Assembly: GCA_009773565.1 (NCBI GenBank)
Contig: WSXY01000006.1
Coordinates: 1-64,000 of the forward strand
Length of the DNA: 64,000 bases
Source of the DNA: Actinomycetota bacterium
GTDB taxonomy: Bacteria > Actinomycetota > Coriobacteriia > Anaerosomatales > Anaerosomataceae
Reading direction: 5' to 3'
In this document: positions 34,140 to 42,874 of the stretch, piece by piece
Position numbering within the stretch: the first letter of the stretch is position 1
Layout: every line of letters starts with the position of its first letter
The notes under the pieces: model-generated
Databases searched by the model: none
What the model was told of the DNA's origin: nothing
What the model saw: the letters and a program-made list of their open reading frames with translations, nothing else
Made by a program: the position numbers and the translations under genes

Positions 34140-35078
34140 TCAGTCCCTCAGGCTCTTGCCGGTGAGGTGCAGGAAGACGCTTTCCAGGTTGGGCTCGGTC
34201 ACGGCGATCGACGTGACGTGCGACCCTTCGGACTCAAGCGTCGCGACAAGCTTGCCGAGAACGGATCCGCTGCCCGGCGTCAGCACCTGAAGTGCGTCCT
34301 CGGTGCGGGTAGCCTGCTTGACTCCGGGAATCGCCCGGACTTGCTCGAGCACGAGATCGCTCACGCTCTCGACCTTCACGTCGACGACATCCATACCGCC
34401 GACGACTGCGCGCAACTCGTTGAGCGTCCCCATCGCGATGATCTTGCCGTGGTCCATGATCGCGATGCGGTCGCAGAGGAACTCGACTTCTTCCATGTAA
34501 TGACTCGTGTAGAGCACGGTCATACCCTTGCCGTTAAGCTCCTTGACCGTCTCGAGGATGTGGTTCCGTGACTGCGGGTCGATGCCGACGGTCGGCTCGT
34601 CCATCAGCAGCACTCTCGGCGTGTGAAGGATGCCGGCGGCGATATTGATGCGTCGCTTCATGCCGCCCGAGTACTTCTCGACGCGCTCCTTCGAGCGATC
34701 CTCAAGTCCGGCGAGCAGAAGGGCGTCGTCGACCGCCTTCTTGAGCGCGGCGCCCGAAAGGCCGTACATCCGCCCCCAGAACGCGAGGTTCTCGCCTGCT
34801 GAGAGCGTCGGGTAGAGCGCTATCTCCTGAGGCACGACGCCGAGCTCGCGCTTCACGGCCGTCACGTCACTGCGAACGGAGTGGCCACCTACAGTCACGT
34901 CGCCACCGTCCGGAGCGAGCAGACACGAGATCGTCGAGATCGTGGTGGTCTTGCCGGCACCGTTCGGGCCGAGCAAACCGAAGATCTCGCCCTCTTCGAT
35001 CGAGAACGACACGCCATCGACCGCCGTGAAGTCACCGAAGCGCTTCACCAGGTCTGTAACCTCGACGATGCTAGCCAT
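34140..35078 (-). CDS. ABC transporter ATP-binding protein (NatA/DrrA-like)
   Basis: A 312-aa cytoplasmic ATPase powering the two downstream permeases. It has Walker A GPNGAGKTT, the Q-loop in GVVPQEIALYPTLSAGEN, signature YSGGMKRRINIAAGILH, Walker B VLLMDEPTVGIDP and the His switch in YTSHYMEE. The C-terminal ~80 residues (VDVKVESVSDLV to FLHLTGKSLRD) are the usual DUF4162-like regulatory tail. It heads the operon: ATPase, permease, permease, EamA, kinase-like protein, nitroreductase. A weak hairpin at 35101-35117 separates it from the glutamine amidotransferase. Confidence 0.92.
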   Translation of the reverse strand: MASIVEVTDLVKRFGDFTAVDGVSFSIEEGEIFGLLGPNGAGKTTTISTISCLLAPDGGDVTVGGHSVRSDVTAVKRELGVVPQEIALYPTLSAGENLAFWGRMYGLSGAALKKAVDDALLLAGLEDRSKERVEKYSGGMKRRINIAAGILHTPRVLLMDEPTVGIDPQSRNHILETVKELNGKGMTVLYTSHYMEEVEFLCDRIAIMDHGKIIAMGTLNELRAVVGGMDVVDVKVESVSDLVLEQVRAIPGVKQATRTEDALQVLTPGSGSVLGKLVATLESEGSHVTSIAVTEPNLESVFLHLTGKSLRD

Positions 35079-35132
35079 GATTCCCCTCGATGTTCGAATG
35101 GTCGCCTCTCGGGCGACGGCATACAGTCGGTT

Positions 35133-35834
35133 TTACCCGAATTGCGTCATTGCGTCGAGCAGCGAGTACAGAAGGCGTCGGCACTCGGGACCGTGCACTC
35201 GCTCACCCGCGATGAACTTCTCGACCTTCACGACATGCGTGGCGGGAACAAGATCGGCCCCGCAGTTAGCGACCAAAGCCTCGACGTCGCGCGCTGTCCA
35301 CTCAAGGTGAAACTGCACGCCGACGACGCGTCCGCCATCAAACTCGAACGCCTGGTTCACGCAGGCGTCGCTCGATGCCGTGAGAATCGCTCCGCCCGGG
35401 ATGCCGAAGGTGTCACCATGCCACTGCCCGGCTACAAATGAAACCGGCAGGCCACCGAACACCTTCGACCGGCGACCGTTCTCATTGAGGACGACGGGGA
35501 ACCAGCCGATCTCCGGTTCCGGATTGCGGCTAACCTTCGCGCCGAGGACGTCGGCGAGGATCTGCGCGCCGAGACACACGCCCAGGACGAGTGCACCTGA
35601 GTCGACAGCCGAGCGAATCGCGCGCTTCTCGGCGGCAAGCCACGGGTTGAGCGCCTCGTCACCCGCGCCCATCGGGCCACCCAGGACAACGAGAAGGTCG
35701 TATTGATCCGGAGTAGGGAAGTCGCCGCGGAGAGCATCGACCGTGCGTGTGTCGTTACCGCGCTCGCGCGCCCATGCCCCGATGGCGCCCGCACCTTCGA
35801 ATGACGCGTGCTCGATGATGGCTACGCGCATCAT
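35133..35834 (-). CDS. Class I glutamine amidotransferase (GMP synthase-like)
   Basis: A 233-aa cytoplasmic protein of the class I GATase type, similar to the free-standing GMP-synthase glutaminase-like group. The nucleophile elbow is LGVCLGAQILA and the second catalytic pair is in VGVQFHLEW (His and Glu), so the triad is complete. DQYDLLVVLGGPMG marks the oxyanion strand. No synthetase domain or partner gene is adjacent; these proteins often release ammonia for, or hydrolyse, gamma-glutamyl compounds. No strong ribosome site distinguishes the two adjacent start codons. Confidence 0.85.
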   Translation of the reverse strand: MMRVAIIEHASFEGAGAIGAWARERGNDTRTVDALRGDFPTPDQYDLLVVLGGPMGAGDEALNPWLAAEKRAIRSAVDSGALVLGVCLGAQILADVLGAKVSRNPEPEIGWFPVVLNENGRRSKVFGGLPVSFVAGQWHGDTFGIPGGAILTASSDACVNQAFEFDGGRVVGVQFHLEWTARDVEALVANCGADLVPATHVVKVEKFIAGERVHGPECRRLLYSLLDAMTQFG

Positions 35835-36173
35835 GACTGCTGCTCGTCGTGGTGGTGCTGCGACTCCTCGTTATGCAGCGGGGCGCCGAGGAGAACAACC
35901 TGGCATTCACCTGCCATCGTAGCCCTTTCTCGACTTCGGAGTCCGCACTCCGGTCTCAGCATAAGCGCCCCCTGTCGATCTCTAAACAATCGGACAAGGA
36001 TGAATCAGAGGCGGTTCGACACGTAGTCATCTAGGATACCCGACCGATGACCGCACGCGACTGAAATGCCACGGTCATCGGTGAATCCTCGCGCTGGCGT
36101 CCCCTGGAGGAAGTCTCGTTGCATAATGGACGCATTGAGCGGAGGATGAACAGGCTGCTCAGGAGGCGACTCG
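35835..36173. promoter_or_regulatory. Gene-free region upstream of the phosphorelay cluster
   Basis: No convincing gene in 339 bases. It holds a perfect 11-bp inverted repeat (ACCGATGACCG 36043-36053 and CGGTCATCGGT 36072-36082, spacer 18) and a CATAAT hexamer at 36122-36127 that could be the -10 of the sensor operon. Confidence 0.45.
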
Positions 36174-38264
36174 ATGAACGGACTCAGCAGTCTCGCGTTC
36201 GCCGATGGTTGGAATGGCTCCCCGGGTTCCAGAGTGGGGAGGTGCTCTTGGCGCGCATGCGCGTCAATCGTAGCCCTCACTCTCTGTCTCGCGCTCGGCT
36301 CGGCTACAACTGCCGTCGCCGCCCCTCGGGTCGTCCGTGTCGGCGTTTACGAGAATGAACCGAAGGTCTTCACTGACAAAGACGGACGGTCCTCTGGTAT
36401 TTTCATCGATCTCATCGAGAAGATCGCTGCCGACGAGGGCTGGGACATCGAGTACGTACACGGTGACTGGGCGGACGATCTTGCGGCACTCGAAGAGGGC
36501 CGAATCGACCTCATGCCCGACGTGGCATACACCGAAGAGCGCGACCAACTGTTCGACTTTCACAAGACGCCTGTGGTCGAGAGCTGGTCGTACGTGTACG
36601 CGGCCTCCGGCCAGCGAATCGACCGCATCTCCCAACTCAACGGCAAGCGAGTGGCTGTGCTCACAGGGTCCATCCAGGAGACGACGTTCCGGGAGATGGT
36701 CGAAGGGTTTGGTCTGGACGTGACCATCGTCGGAGCCGATTCGCTGAAGGCGGCATTCGAACTGACGGCTAACGGCGGCGCGGACGCCGCGATCGCCAAC
36801 TATCTCTTCGGAGACTACTTCTACACGCAGTACGGGCTCACGAAGACCCCGATCGTCTTCAACGCAGTCCCCCTCTACTTCGCCACAGCTCAGGGGCGTA
36901 ATCCCGAGCTCCTGGCGGCGATCGATGCGCATCTGAACACGTGGATGCAGGAGCCGAACTCCGTCTACTTCACGATTCTCAGCAGCTACACCGCGAAGGA
37001 CCAGGCCCGCATCCCTGTCTACGTCTTCTGGACCCTTGGCGTCATCGGAGGGCTTCTTGCGATCTCAGCCGTGCTGCTCCTGGTGCTCCGACGCCTAGTG
37101 AACCGGCGCACACAACACCTCAGGCAGGCCCTCGTCGACCTCCAAGAGAGCGAAGGTAAGTACCGTCGGCTGGTCGAGGGTTCACCGGACATCATCTACT
37201 CCGTATCCCGGAAGCGTGGCGGGCTCTACCACTCCCAACGTGTCGAGGCGGTCCTCGGCTATACGCCTGAGTACCTCGCGGAATTCCCGTACTTCTGGGT
37301 GGAGTGTATTCATCCGGACGACCGCTCGGCGGTCGACGCCGCGCTGGAAGCCGCTCAGAACGGGGAGCCGCTCGACATCGAGTATCGGATCAAGGACAGC
37401 CGCGGGGAGTGGCACTGGTTGCGAGATCGGGCCATCGGCACCGTGAGCGTCGGGGATGACTTCATCACCGAAGGTGTGGTCACGGATATCACCGCCCGCA
37501 AGCAGGCAGAGGAGAAGGTGCTGCTGCTGAACGCCGAGCTAGAGCAACGGGTCGAAGAACGAACAGGGCAGCTGCAGAGTGCCAACAAGGAGCTCGAAGC
37601 ATTCTCCTACTCGGTTTCGCACGATCTGCGTGCCCCGCTGAGACACATCAACGGCTTCGTCGACTTGCTCATGTCGCGCTCGAGGGGCGAGCTCAGCGAC
37701 AAGTCCCGCCACTACCTCGACTCGATCGCGCAGGCGGCGGGCCAGATGGGAGCGCTCATCGATGACCTGCTCGCGTTCTCTCGGACGAGTCGCGCGGAGC
37801 TCCGAATGGGCGCTGTCGACATGAACGTCGCTGTCCGAGACGTAATCGCATCGCTCCGCGACGATCTCGACGGACGCGAAGTGGAATGGGATGTGTCGTC
37901 ACTGCCCGATGTGGTCGGCGACAGCGCCATGCTTCGGCAGGTGTGGGGCAACCTGCTCGAGAACGCCGTCAAGTACACCCGCGGCAAAGAGCCCGCACGC
38001 ATCGGAGTGGGTATAAGCGAAGAGGCGGATGATGTGGTGTTCTTCGTCCGTGACAACGGGGTGGGGTTCGACATGCAGTACGCGAGCAAACTCTTCGGCG
38101 TCTTCCAGCGCCTCCACACGTCGGCCGAGTTCGAGGGAACGGGAGTCGGCCTGGCCAACGTGCGTAGGATCGTCGACCGTCACGGTGGTCGGACATGGGC
38201 CGAGGCCGAGCCAGACCGGGGTGCCACGTTCTTCTTCTCGATCCCCAAGCGGAAGGTCATTTGA
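36174..38264 (+). CDS. Sensor kinase with periplasmic solute-binding domain
   Basis: A 696-aa transmembrane sensor. A signal anchor (residues ~30-50) precedes an SBP_bac_3-type periplasmic binding domain (residues ~52-270: VRVGVYENEPKVFTDKDGRSSGIF, GRIDLMPDVAYTEERD). One helix follows (residues ~280-305), then a PAS domain (VEGSPDIIYSVSRKRGG), a coiled coil, HisKA with His483 in YSVSHDLRAPLRH and an HATPase_c with N and G boxes. The H-box is of the phytochrome-like (CikA/Cph1) type. Ligands are probably small molecules such as amino acids. AGGAGG precedes ATG 36174. Its stop overlaps the response regulator start (TGATG). Confidence 0.92.
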   Translation: MNGLSSLAFADGWNGSPGSRVGRCSWRACASIVALTLCLALGSATTAVAAPRVVRVGVYENEPKVFTDKDGRSSGIFIDLIEKIAADEGWDIEYVHGDWADDLAALEEGRIDLMPDVAYTEERDQLFDFHKTPVVESWSYVYAASGQRIDRISQLNGKRVAVLTGSIQETTFREMVEGFGLDVTIVGADSLKAAFELTANGGADAAIANYLFGDYFYTQYGLTKTPIVFNAVPLYFATAQGRNPELLAAIDAHLNTWMQEPNSVYFTILSSYTAKDQARIPVYVFWTLGVIGGLLAISAVLLLVLRRLVNRRTQHLRQALVDLQESEGKYRRLVEGSPDIIYSVSRKRGGLYHSQRVEAVLGYTPEYLAEFPYFWVECIHPDDRSAVDAALEAAQNGEPLDIEYRIKDSRGEWHWLRDRAIGTVSVGDDFITEGVVTDITARKQAEEKVLLLNAELEQRVEERTGQLQSANKELEAFSYSVSHDLRAPLRHINGFVDLLMSRSRGELSDKSRHYLDSIAQAAGQMGALIDDLLAFSRTSRAELRMGAVDMNVAVRDVIASLRDDLDGREVEWDVSSLPDVVGDSAMLRQVWGNLLENAVKYTRGKEPARIGVGISEEADDVVFFVRDNGVGFDMQYASKLFGVFQRLHTSAEFEGTGVGLANVRRIVDRHGGRTWAEAEPDRGATFFFSIPKRKVI

Positions 38265-38719
38265 TGCTCGAACTGAAGACAATCCTGCTCGCCGAGGACA
38301 ACGAGATGGACGTCGAGCTCACGCTCGAGGCACTCGCCGACCACAACCTTGCGAACTCCGTGATCGTCGTTAGCGACGGCGTCGAGGCAATGGAGTACCT
38401 ACGACGTGAAGGCGCGTACGCCGATCGCCCGTCAGGCAATCCCGCGGTCATGCTGCTGGATATCAAGATGCCACGGATGGACGGGCTCGAGGTACTGCGC
38501 GAAGTACGTGCAGACCCCGAGCTCCAGATGCTCCCGGTCGTCGTCTTGACCTCTTCGCGTGAGGAGCAGGACTTGCTCACCGCATACGCTCTCGGCGTGA
38601 ATGCGTACGTCGTCAAACCGGTCGCCTTCGCGGATTTCATAGACGCGGTGACAAAGCTCGGCGTCTTCTGGGGGATCATCAACGAGCAGCCCCCAAGAGG
38701 GGTGTCACGAGATGACTGA
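38264..38719 (+). CDS. Single-domain response regulator (Rcp1-like)
   Basis: A 151-aa receiver with no output domain. The acidic pocket (LLAEDNEMDVELT), phosphoacceptor Asp66 (VMLLDIKMPRMDG), Thr/Ser (VVLTSSREEQD) and Lys (YVVKP) are all present. Rcp1-type regulators pair with phytochrome-like kinases, in keeping with the gene upstream. The start is fixed by the one-base overlap with that kinase, and the end overlaps the next kinase by eight bases. It probably shuttles phosphate between the two kinases or signals by protein contact. Confidence 0.92.
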   Translation: MLELKTILLAEDNEMDVELTLEALADHNLANSVIVVSDGVEAMEYLRREGAYADRPSGNPAVMLLDIKMPRMDGLEVLREVRADPELQMLPVVVLTSSREEQDLLTAYALGVNAYVVKPVAFADFIDAVTKLGVFWGIINEQPPRGVSRDD

Positions 38720-40295
38720 ACGCGAAGTGATTCGGGAGCCCCTGACCGTCCTATGCCTCGAAGACATGCCGGCAGACGCTGAGCTGATCCGCGAGCATCT
38801 CGCCGATGAGGAGTTCGACCTCACGATGGACGTCGCCGCGGACCGGGCGCAGTTCGTGCAACTCCTCGATTGCGGAGCGTACGGCGTCATCCTCGCCGAC
38901 TACACGCTTCCGGACTTCGATGCTCCGGCCGCTCTGGAGCTGGCGAAGGCGCGTTGCCCTGACACGCCGTTCATCTGCGTGTCGGGAACAATCGGCGAAG
39001 ACCGCGCGGTAGAGCTGCTCAAGCTCGGCGCGACAGACTACGTCCTAAAAGATCGTATGGGCAGGCTCGCTTTCGCGATTCGTCGTGCGCTCGACTCGGC
39101 CAGGCGACAGAGAGAGCGCCGCGCGAGCGACGATCTCAATCGGCTCCTGGTGGAGAACATGGCTGACGTCCTGTGGGTGATGGACGCGGCATCGCGCAGG
39201 TTCACCTACGTCAGCCCGTCGGTGGAGCGACTCCGGGGCTTCTCGGCCGAGGAGGTCATGGCGGAACCCGTCGAGGCGACCATGCGACCTGAGGTGGCAC
39301 GCGAGGTGATTGGTACGTTGCCCGCTCGCATCGAGTCGTTCGTGTCCGGAGACCCCGGCGTGGTTTCACGGGTTGACGAGATCGAGCAGATACACAAGGA
39401 CGGCTCGGTCCTGCAGACTGAAGTCGCAACGACGCTCCGGCTCAACGATCACGGTGGAGTCGATATCATCGGCGTCACACGGGATATCAGCAAGCGAAAG
39501 CGGGTCGAGGGCGAACTCGCCGACTACCGCGCGCACCTCGAAGAACTGGTGGAGGAGCGCACGGAGCGGCTGCGGCAGGCCAACCTCGCACTTGAGGAGG
39601 CCGACCACGCGAAGAGTGCATTCCTCGCGCAGATGAGCCACGAACTGCGGACACCGCTCAACTCGGTCATCGGGTTCTCAGACATCCTGCTGACTGGAAT
39701 GGCCGGGGAACTCAACGACGAGCAGTCGAAGCAGATCGGGATGATCAACCAATCGGGAAAGCACCTGCTGGCCCTCATCAACGACATCCTGGACCTGTCC
39801 AAGGTGGAGGCGGGCAGTGTCGTCGTGGTGCCCGAGCCGGTCGACGTATCTGCGCTCGTGGAGGACGTGGTAGCGAGCTTCTCCGTCCAGGCGAAAGAAC
39901 GCGGGCTTGCGCTCGTCAAGGAGCTCCCCCCGACTCAGGTGACGCTCACCACCGATGAGCGGCTGGTCAGGCAGATACTCCTGAACCTGCTGAGCAATGC
40001 GGTCAAGTTCACCGAGAGCGGCTCTATCACAGTGGCGGTTTCCACCCGTGAGCACTCGCTAGACCTGGCCGTGCGCGATACGGGGACGGGTATCGCCGCC
40101 GAGCATCTGTCGCAGGTATTCGATGAGTTCTGGCAGATTCCCGATGCCGTGAAGACCAACCGGACAGGCACGGGCCTGGGGTTGACTATCTCAGCGCACC
40201 TGGCTGCGCTCCTGGGCGGCAGCCTGACGGTCGAGAGCACATTCGGTGAGGGTTCGACGTTCACGCTCACGCTACCGAAGGCGACTTCTGACTGA
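38712..40295 (+). CDS. Hybrid sensor kinase, receiver-PAS-HisKA-HATPase
   Basis: A 527-aa soluble kinase. An N-terminal receiver has Asp63 (VILADYTLPDFDAP), Ser/Thr (ICVSGTIG) and Lys (VLKDRMG). A PAS domain (ENMADVLWVMDAASRRFTYVSP), a coiled coil, HisKA (His310 in QMSHELRTPLNSVIGF) and HATPase_c follow. The receiver first, kinase second order suggests it receives phosphate or a signal from the upstream pair. Its HisKA region is closely related to those of the kinases at 40535 and 28744. A 27-base hairpin follows 40 bases after the stop. Confidence 0.92.
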   Translation: MTEREVIREPLTVLCLEDMPADAELIREHLADEEFDLTMDVAADRAQFVQLLDCGAYGVILADYTLPDFDAPAALELAKARCPDTPFICVSGTIGEDRAVELLKLGATDYVLKDRMGRLAFAIRRALDSARRQRERRASDDLNRLLVENMADVLWVMDAASRRFTYVSPSVERLRGFSAEEVMAEPVEATMRPEVAREVIGTLPARIESFVSGDPGVVSRVDEIEQIHKDGSVLQTEVATTLRLNDHGGVDIIGVTRDISKRKRVEGELADYRAHLEELVEERTERLRQANLALEEADHAKSAFLAQMSHELRTPLNSVIGFSDILLTGMAGELNDEQSKQIGMINQSGKHLLALINDILDLSKVEAGSVVVVPEPVDVSALVEDVVASFSVQAKERGLALVKELPPTQVTLTTDERLVRQILLNLLSNAVKFTESGSITVAVSTREHSLDLAVRDTGTGIAAEHLSQVFDEFWQIPDAVKTNRTGTGLGLTISAHLAALLGGSLTVESTFGEGSTFTLTLPKATSD

Positions 40296-40335
40296 CGACC
40301 GGGCACCGCAGACCCACGGCCACCCGTCACAAACG

Positions 40336-40362
40336 CAGAGGCCAGAAGCGAAACCGCCTCTG
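40336..40362. terminator. Hairpin between the kinase gene and tRNA-Ala (possibly bidirectional)
   Basis: CAGAGGC and GCCTCTG pair around a 13-base loop. On the minus strand it is followed by CGTTTGTG, so it may terminate tRNA-Ala; on the plus strand it may end the phosphorelay operon. Confidence 0.5.
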
Positions 40363-40378
40363 ACCTCGTGTGTTGCTA

Positions 40379-40454
40379 TGGTGGAGACGAAGGGGCTCGA
40401 ACCCTCGACCTCAGGCTTGCAAAGCCCGCGCTCTCCCAGCTGAGCTACGTCCCC
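40379..40454 (-). tRNA. tRNA-Ala (anticodon TGC)
   Basis: A 76-base cloverleaf with CCA encoded. The acceptor stem GGGGACG pairs with CGTCTCC (one G-U), the D-arm has GTAGCTCAGCTGGGAGAGC, the anticodon loop TTTGCAA gives UGC, and the T-arm carries GGTTCGAACCC. It lies between two kinase genes on the minus strand. Confidence 0.95.
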
Positions 40455-40464
40455 GCGACGCAAG

Positions 40465-40470
40465 AGTATA
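40465..40470 (-). promoter_or_regulatory. Probable -10 element of tRNA-Ala
   Basis: TATACT on the minus strand, ten bases before the tRNA 5' end; an ATGACG about 19 bases further upstream is a weak -35. Confidence 0.5.
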
Positions 40471-40534
40471 GCACCGTCGGACCCTTGCGCGTCATTTTCC
40501 TTCAAGCGAGAGCAACACCACCGGCGGCCGCGGA

Positions 40535-42874
40535 CTACGCCTTCGGAATCACCAGTGTGAATGTGGAGCCTTCGCCACTCTTGCTGAGCACCGTCAGCGT
40601 GCCACCCAGGAGCATCGCAAGACTGGCGGAAACCGCCAATCCCAGTCCCGTCCCGTCGGGCCTGTGGTCATGCACGCGCACCTGCGTGAACGCGTCGAAG
40701 ATCCGCTTCTGGTCGTCGAGGGCGATTCCCGGGCCTGTATCAGCGACCGCGATCTCGATATTTCCATCGCGCTCCGCAACACCCACATGCACTGATCCGC
40801 GCTCGGTGAACTTGATCGCGTTGCTCAGCAGATTGAGCAGGATCTGCCGGACCATTCGTGCGTCGGAAACGATCCCGAGCGGGTGATCCGCTCCGGTGGC
40901 CACGAGGTCAAGCGCGCCGGCATCGGCCTGCGGGCGCACCGTTTCAAGCACCTCAAGCACCTCGGCTGCCAGGTCAAACCGGCCCATTTCCACATCCATA
41001 CGACCGGCCTCGACCTTTGAGAGGTCGAGCACGTCATTGATAAGCAGCAGAAGGTGCTTGCCGGAACTGTTGATCATCTCCATCTGCCGCTGCTGCTCTT
41101 CGTTCAACTCGCCGGCGAGGCCATTGCGCATGATATCCGAGAAGCCGATGACCGAGTTGAGCGGCGTCCTGAGCTCATGACTCATGCTTGCGAGGAAGTC
41201 ACTCTTCGCGTCATCAGAACGCGCAAGCTCGGTGTTCAGCCGCTCAAGCTCTCGTGCGGATTCCGCGGCCTCTTCGTAAAGCGTCTGCATCTCCTCGTTC
41301 GAGCACTCCAACTCTTCATTGGTGGCAGCAAGCTCTTCATTGACGGCGGCGAGCTCCTCGTTTGAGGCCATAAGCTCTTCGTTCACCGCGGCAATCTCCT
41401 CGTTCACCTCTTGTAGTTGCGCGGTGCGCTCGGCCACGAGAAGCTCGAGGTGCTCGCGATGCGCCTCCAGCTCGATTTCTGTGGCTCGTCGCTCGGTGAT
41501 GTCGTTAGCCATAGCGAGGAAGACCTTGGCCCCGGCGCGCTCGGTAAGCTGCAGGTGAACCACGACGGGGTACTCGGTACCATCCTTGCGACGGTGGATC
41601 GTCTCGAAGATAATGACTCGCCGCTGACCGCTTTCGAGCGGCACGAGCATCGCCCGGAACAGTCCTTCCGAGAACTCCGGCTCGATATCCAGCGGCGTCA
41701 TGCCGCTGATCTCGGCCATCGAGAAACCGATGTTTGTGAGCGCTCCATAGTTGAGGTACTGGAGCCCCAGCGTATCCGCCTCAAACACGTACACCTCGTT
41801 GAGGCTGTCATCGATGGCGGCGGCAAGCCAGGAGCGTTCGGCCTCCGCTTCCCACTGCTCCCGATACAGACGCGAGGCCTGCATCCTCAGTACGAGAAGA
41901 AGACAGAGGAGCCCCAGGAGAAGGGCGCCGACTACCAGGCTGATAGTGGTGACCACGCGAGATCGAAGCGGCGCGTAGACCTCGGAGGCATCGACTCGAG
42001 CAACAACCGCCCATGGCGAACCGGCGATGAGCTTGGTCGCCGCGACGACCGGCGCCCCTCGATAGTCGACCCCGTCCACGATTCCCTCGTACCCGAGCGC
42101 TGCTCGCACTGCCGGAACCCGAGTCTGTGTAAGAGGGATGCGCAGGTTCAATGCCGCATCCTTCTGATACTTCAGATCATTCAAATAGAGGCAGTTGTTG
42201 CCATCCCGCTCGACAAGCAGCGTCTCTGCCGTCTTCTCGTCTCCAGGCCACTGCTGGATGTAGGGATACAGGAAGATGCTCGGGTCGGTCTTGAGCGCGA
42301 CCACCGCAATCGGGCGCCCAGTGCCATCGGCACCCAGAATCGGCGTCACTACCGAGAGGTGAACCGTGCCCGCGGATGCGGCATCCCGGTGAAAATCGGC
42401 GATTGCGACCTTACCTGTGCGCATCGCCGTAACCGCTTCGGCACTGAGGGCCGCGTCTACGATAGGCGAAGCCTTTGGCGACGAAAGAACTCGCGTGCCA
42501 GAAGCGTCGATGAGCGACACCTGCGCATAGCCGTTCGAAGTTCGGATTCTACCAAACCAAGCTTCAAGCGCTGCGCGCGCGCCCATCTGATCTGGCCCGT
42601 TGACCGCGCGCTCCACAAGTGTCGCAAACCCCGGAGAGCTCCGAAGCATCTCGCCATCACCTATGCGCTCCGAACGCCACGAGGAGATGTCGGTAGCCTT
42701 TAGGTTCGCAATTGATTTCAGCTGCCCGGCGACGCCGGCCCGCAATGAAGTGTCGTAGTTCGCAAAGGATAAGTAACCGCCAACAACAAAGGCGACCGAA
42801 AGGGCGGCATACAGCCAGAGAAGCAACCGGCGCGTACGTCTAACCTCGTCGTGCCCTAGCACCGGCTCATTCAC
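40535..42874 (-). CDS. Transmembrane sensor histidine kinase (dCache-PAS-HisKA)
   Basis: A 779-aa inner-membrane kinase. An N-terminal helix (LLLWLYAALSVAFVVGGYL) and a second near residue 310 enclose a ~260-residue dCache-like periplasmic domain. A PAS domain (RRKDGTEYPVVVHLQLTERAG) is followed by a coiled coil of tandem NEE(L/I/M) heptads, HisKA with His566 in SMSHELRTPLNSVIGF, and HATPase_c with intact N and G boxes. The start is uncertain: GTG 42874 was chosen since sequence upstream shows no homology; no clear Shine-Dalgarno is present and TAACAT lies close by. Divergent from amt. Confidence 0.87.
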   Translation of the reverse strand: MNEPVLGHDEVRRTRRLLLWLYAALSVAFVVGGYLSFANYDTSLRAGVAGQLKSIANLKATDISSWRSERIGDGEMLRSSPGFATLVERAVNGPDQMGARAALEAWFGRIRTSNGYAQVSLIDASGTRVLSSPKASPIVDAALSAEAVTAMRTGKVAIADFHRDAASAGTVHLSVVTPILGADGTGRPIAVVALKTDPSIFLYPYIQQWPGDEKTAETLLVERDGNNCLYLNDLKYQKDAALNLRIPLTQTRVPAVRAALGYEGIVDGVDYRGAPVVAATKLIAGSPWAVVARVDASEVYAPLRSRVVTTISLVVGALLLGLLCLLLVLRMQASRLYREQWEAEAERSWLAAAIDDSLNEVYVFEADTLGLQYLNYGALTNIGFSMAEISGMTPLDIEPEFSEGLFRAMLVPLESGQRRVIIFETIHRRKDGTEYPVVVHLQLTERAGAKVFLAMANDITERRATEIELEAHREHLELLVAERTAQLQEVNEEIAAVNEELMASNEELAAVNEELAATNEELECSNEEMQTLYEEAAESARELERLNTELARSDDAKSDFLASMSHELRTPLNSVIGFSDIMRNGLAGELNEEQQRQMEMINSSGKHLLLLINDVLDLSKVEAGRMDVEMGRFDLAAEVLEVLETVRPQADAGALDLVATGADHPLGIVSDARMVRQILLNLLSNAIKFTERGSVHVGVAERDGNIEIAVADTGPGIALDDQKRIFDAFTQVRVHDHRPDGTGLGLAVSASLAMLLGGTLTVLSKSGEGSTFTLVIPKA

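Noticed and set aside
35808-36026. Short plus-strand open frame upstream of the sensor operon
   Set aside because: 72 codons rich in Cys/Ser/Arg with no domain; it begins inside the antisense of the amidotransferase 5' end.
40379-40454. tRNA-Ala and tRNA-Ile as integration sites of a mobile element
   Set aside because: No integrase, no repeated tRNA 3' end and no composition change beside either tRNA.
41290-41425. Regular 21-base repeats as a CRISPR-like array
   Set aside because: They are in frame with the kinase gene and encode a heptad coiled coil; there are no spacers.
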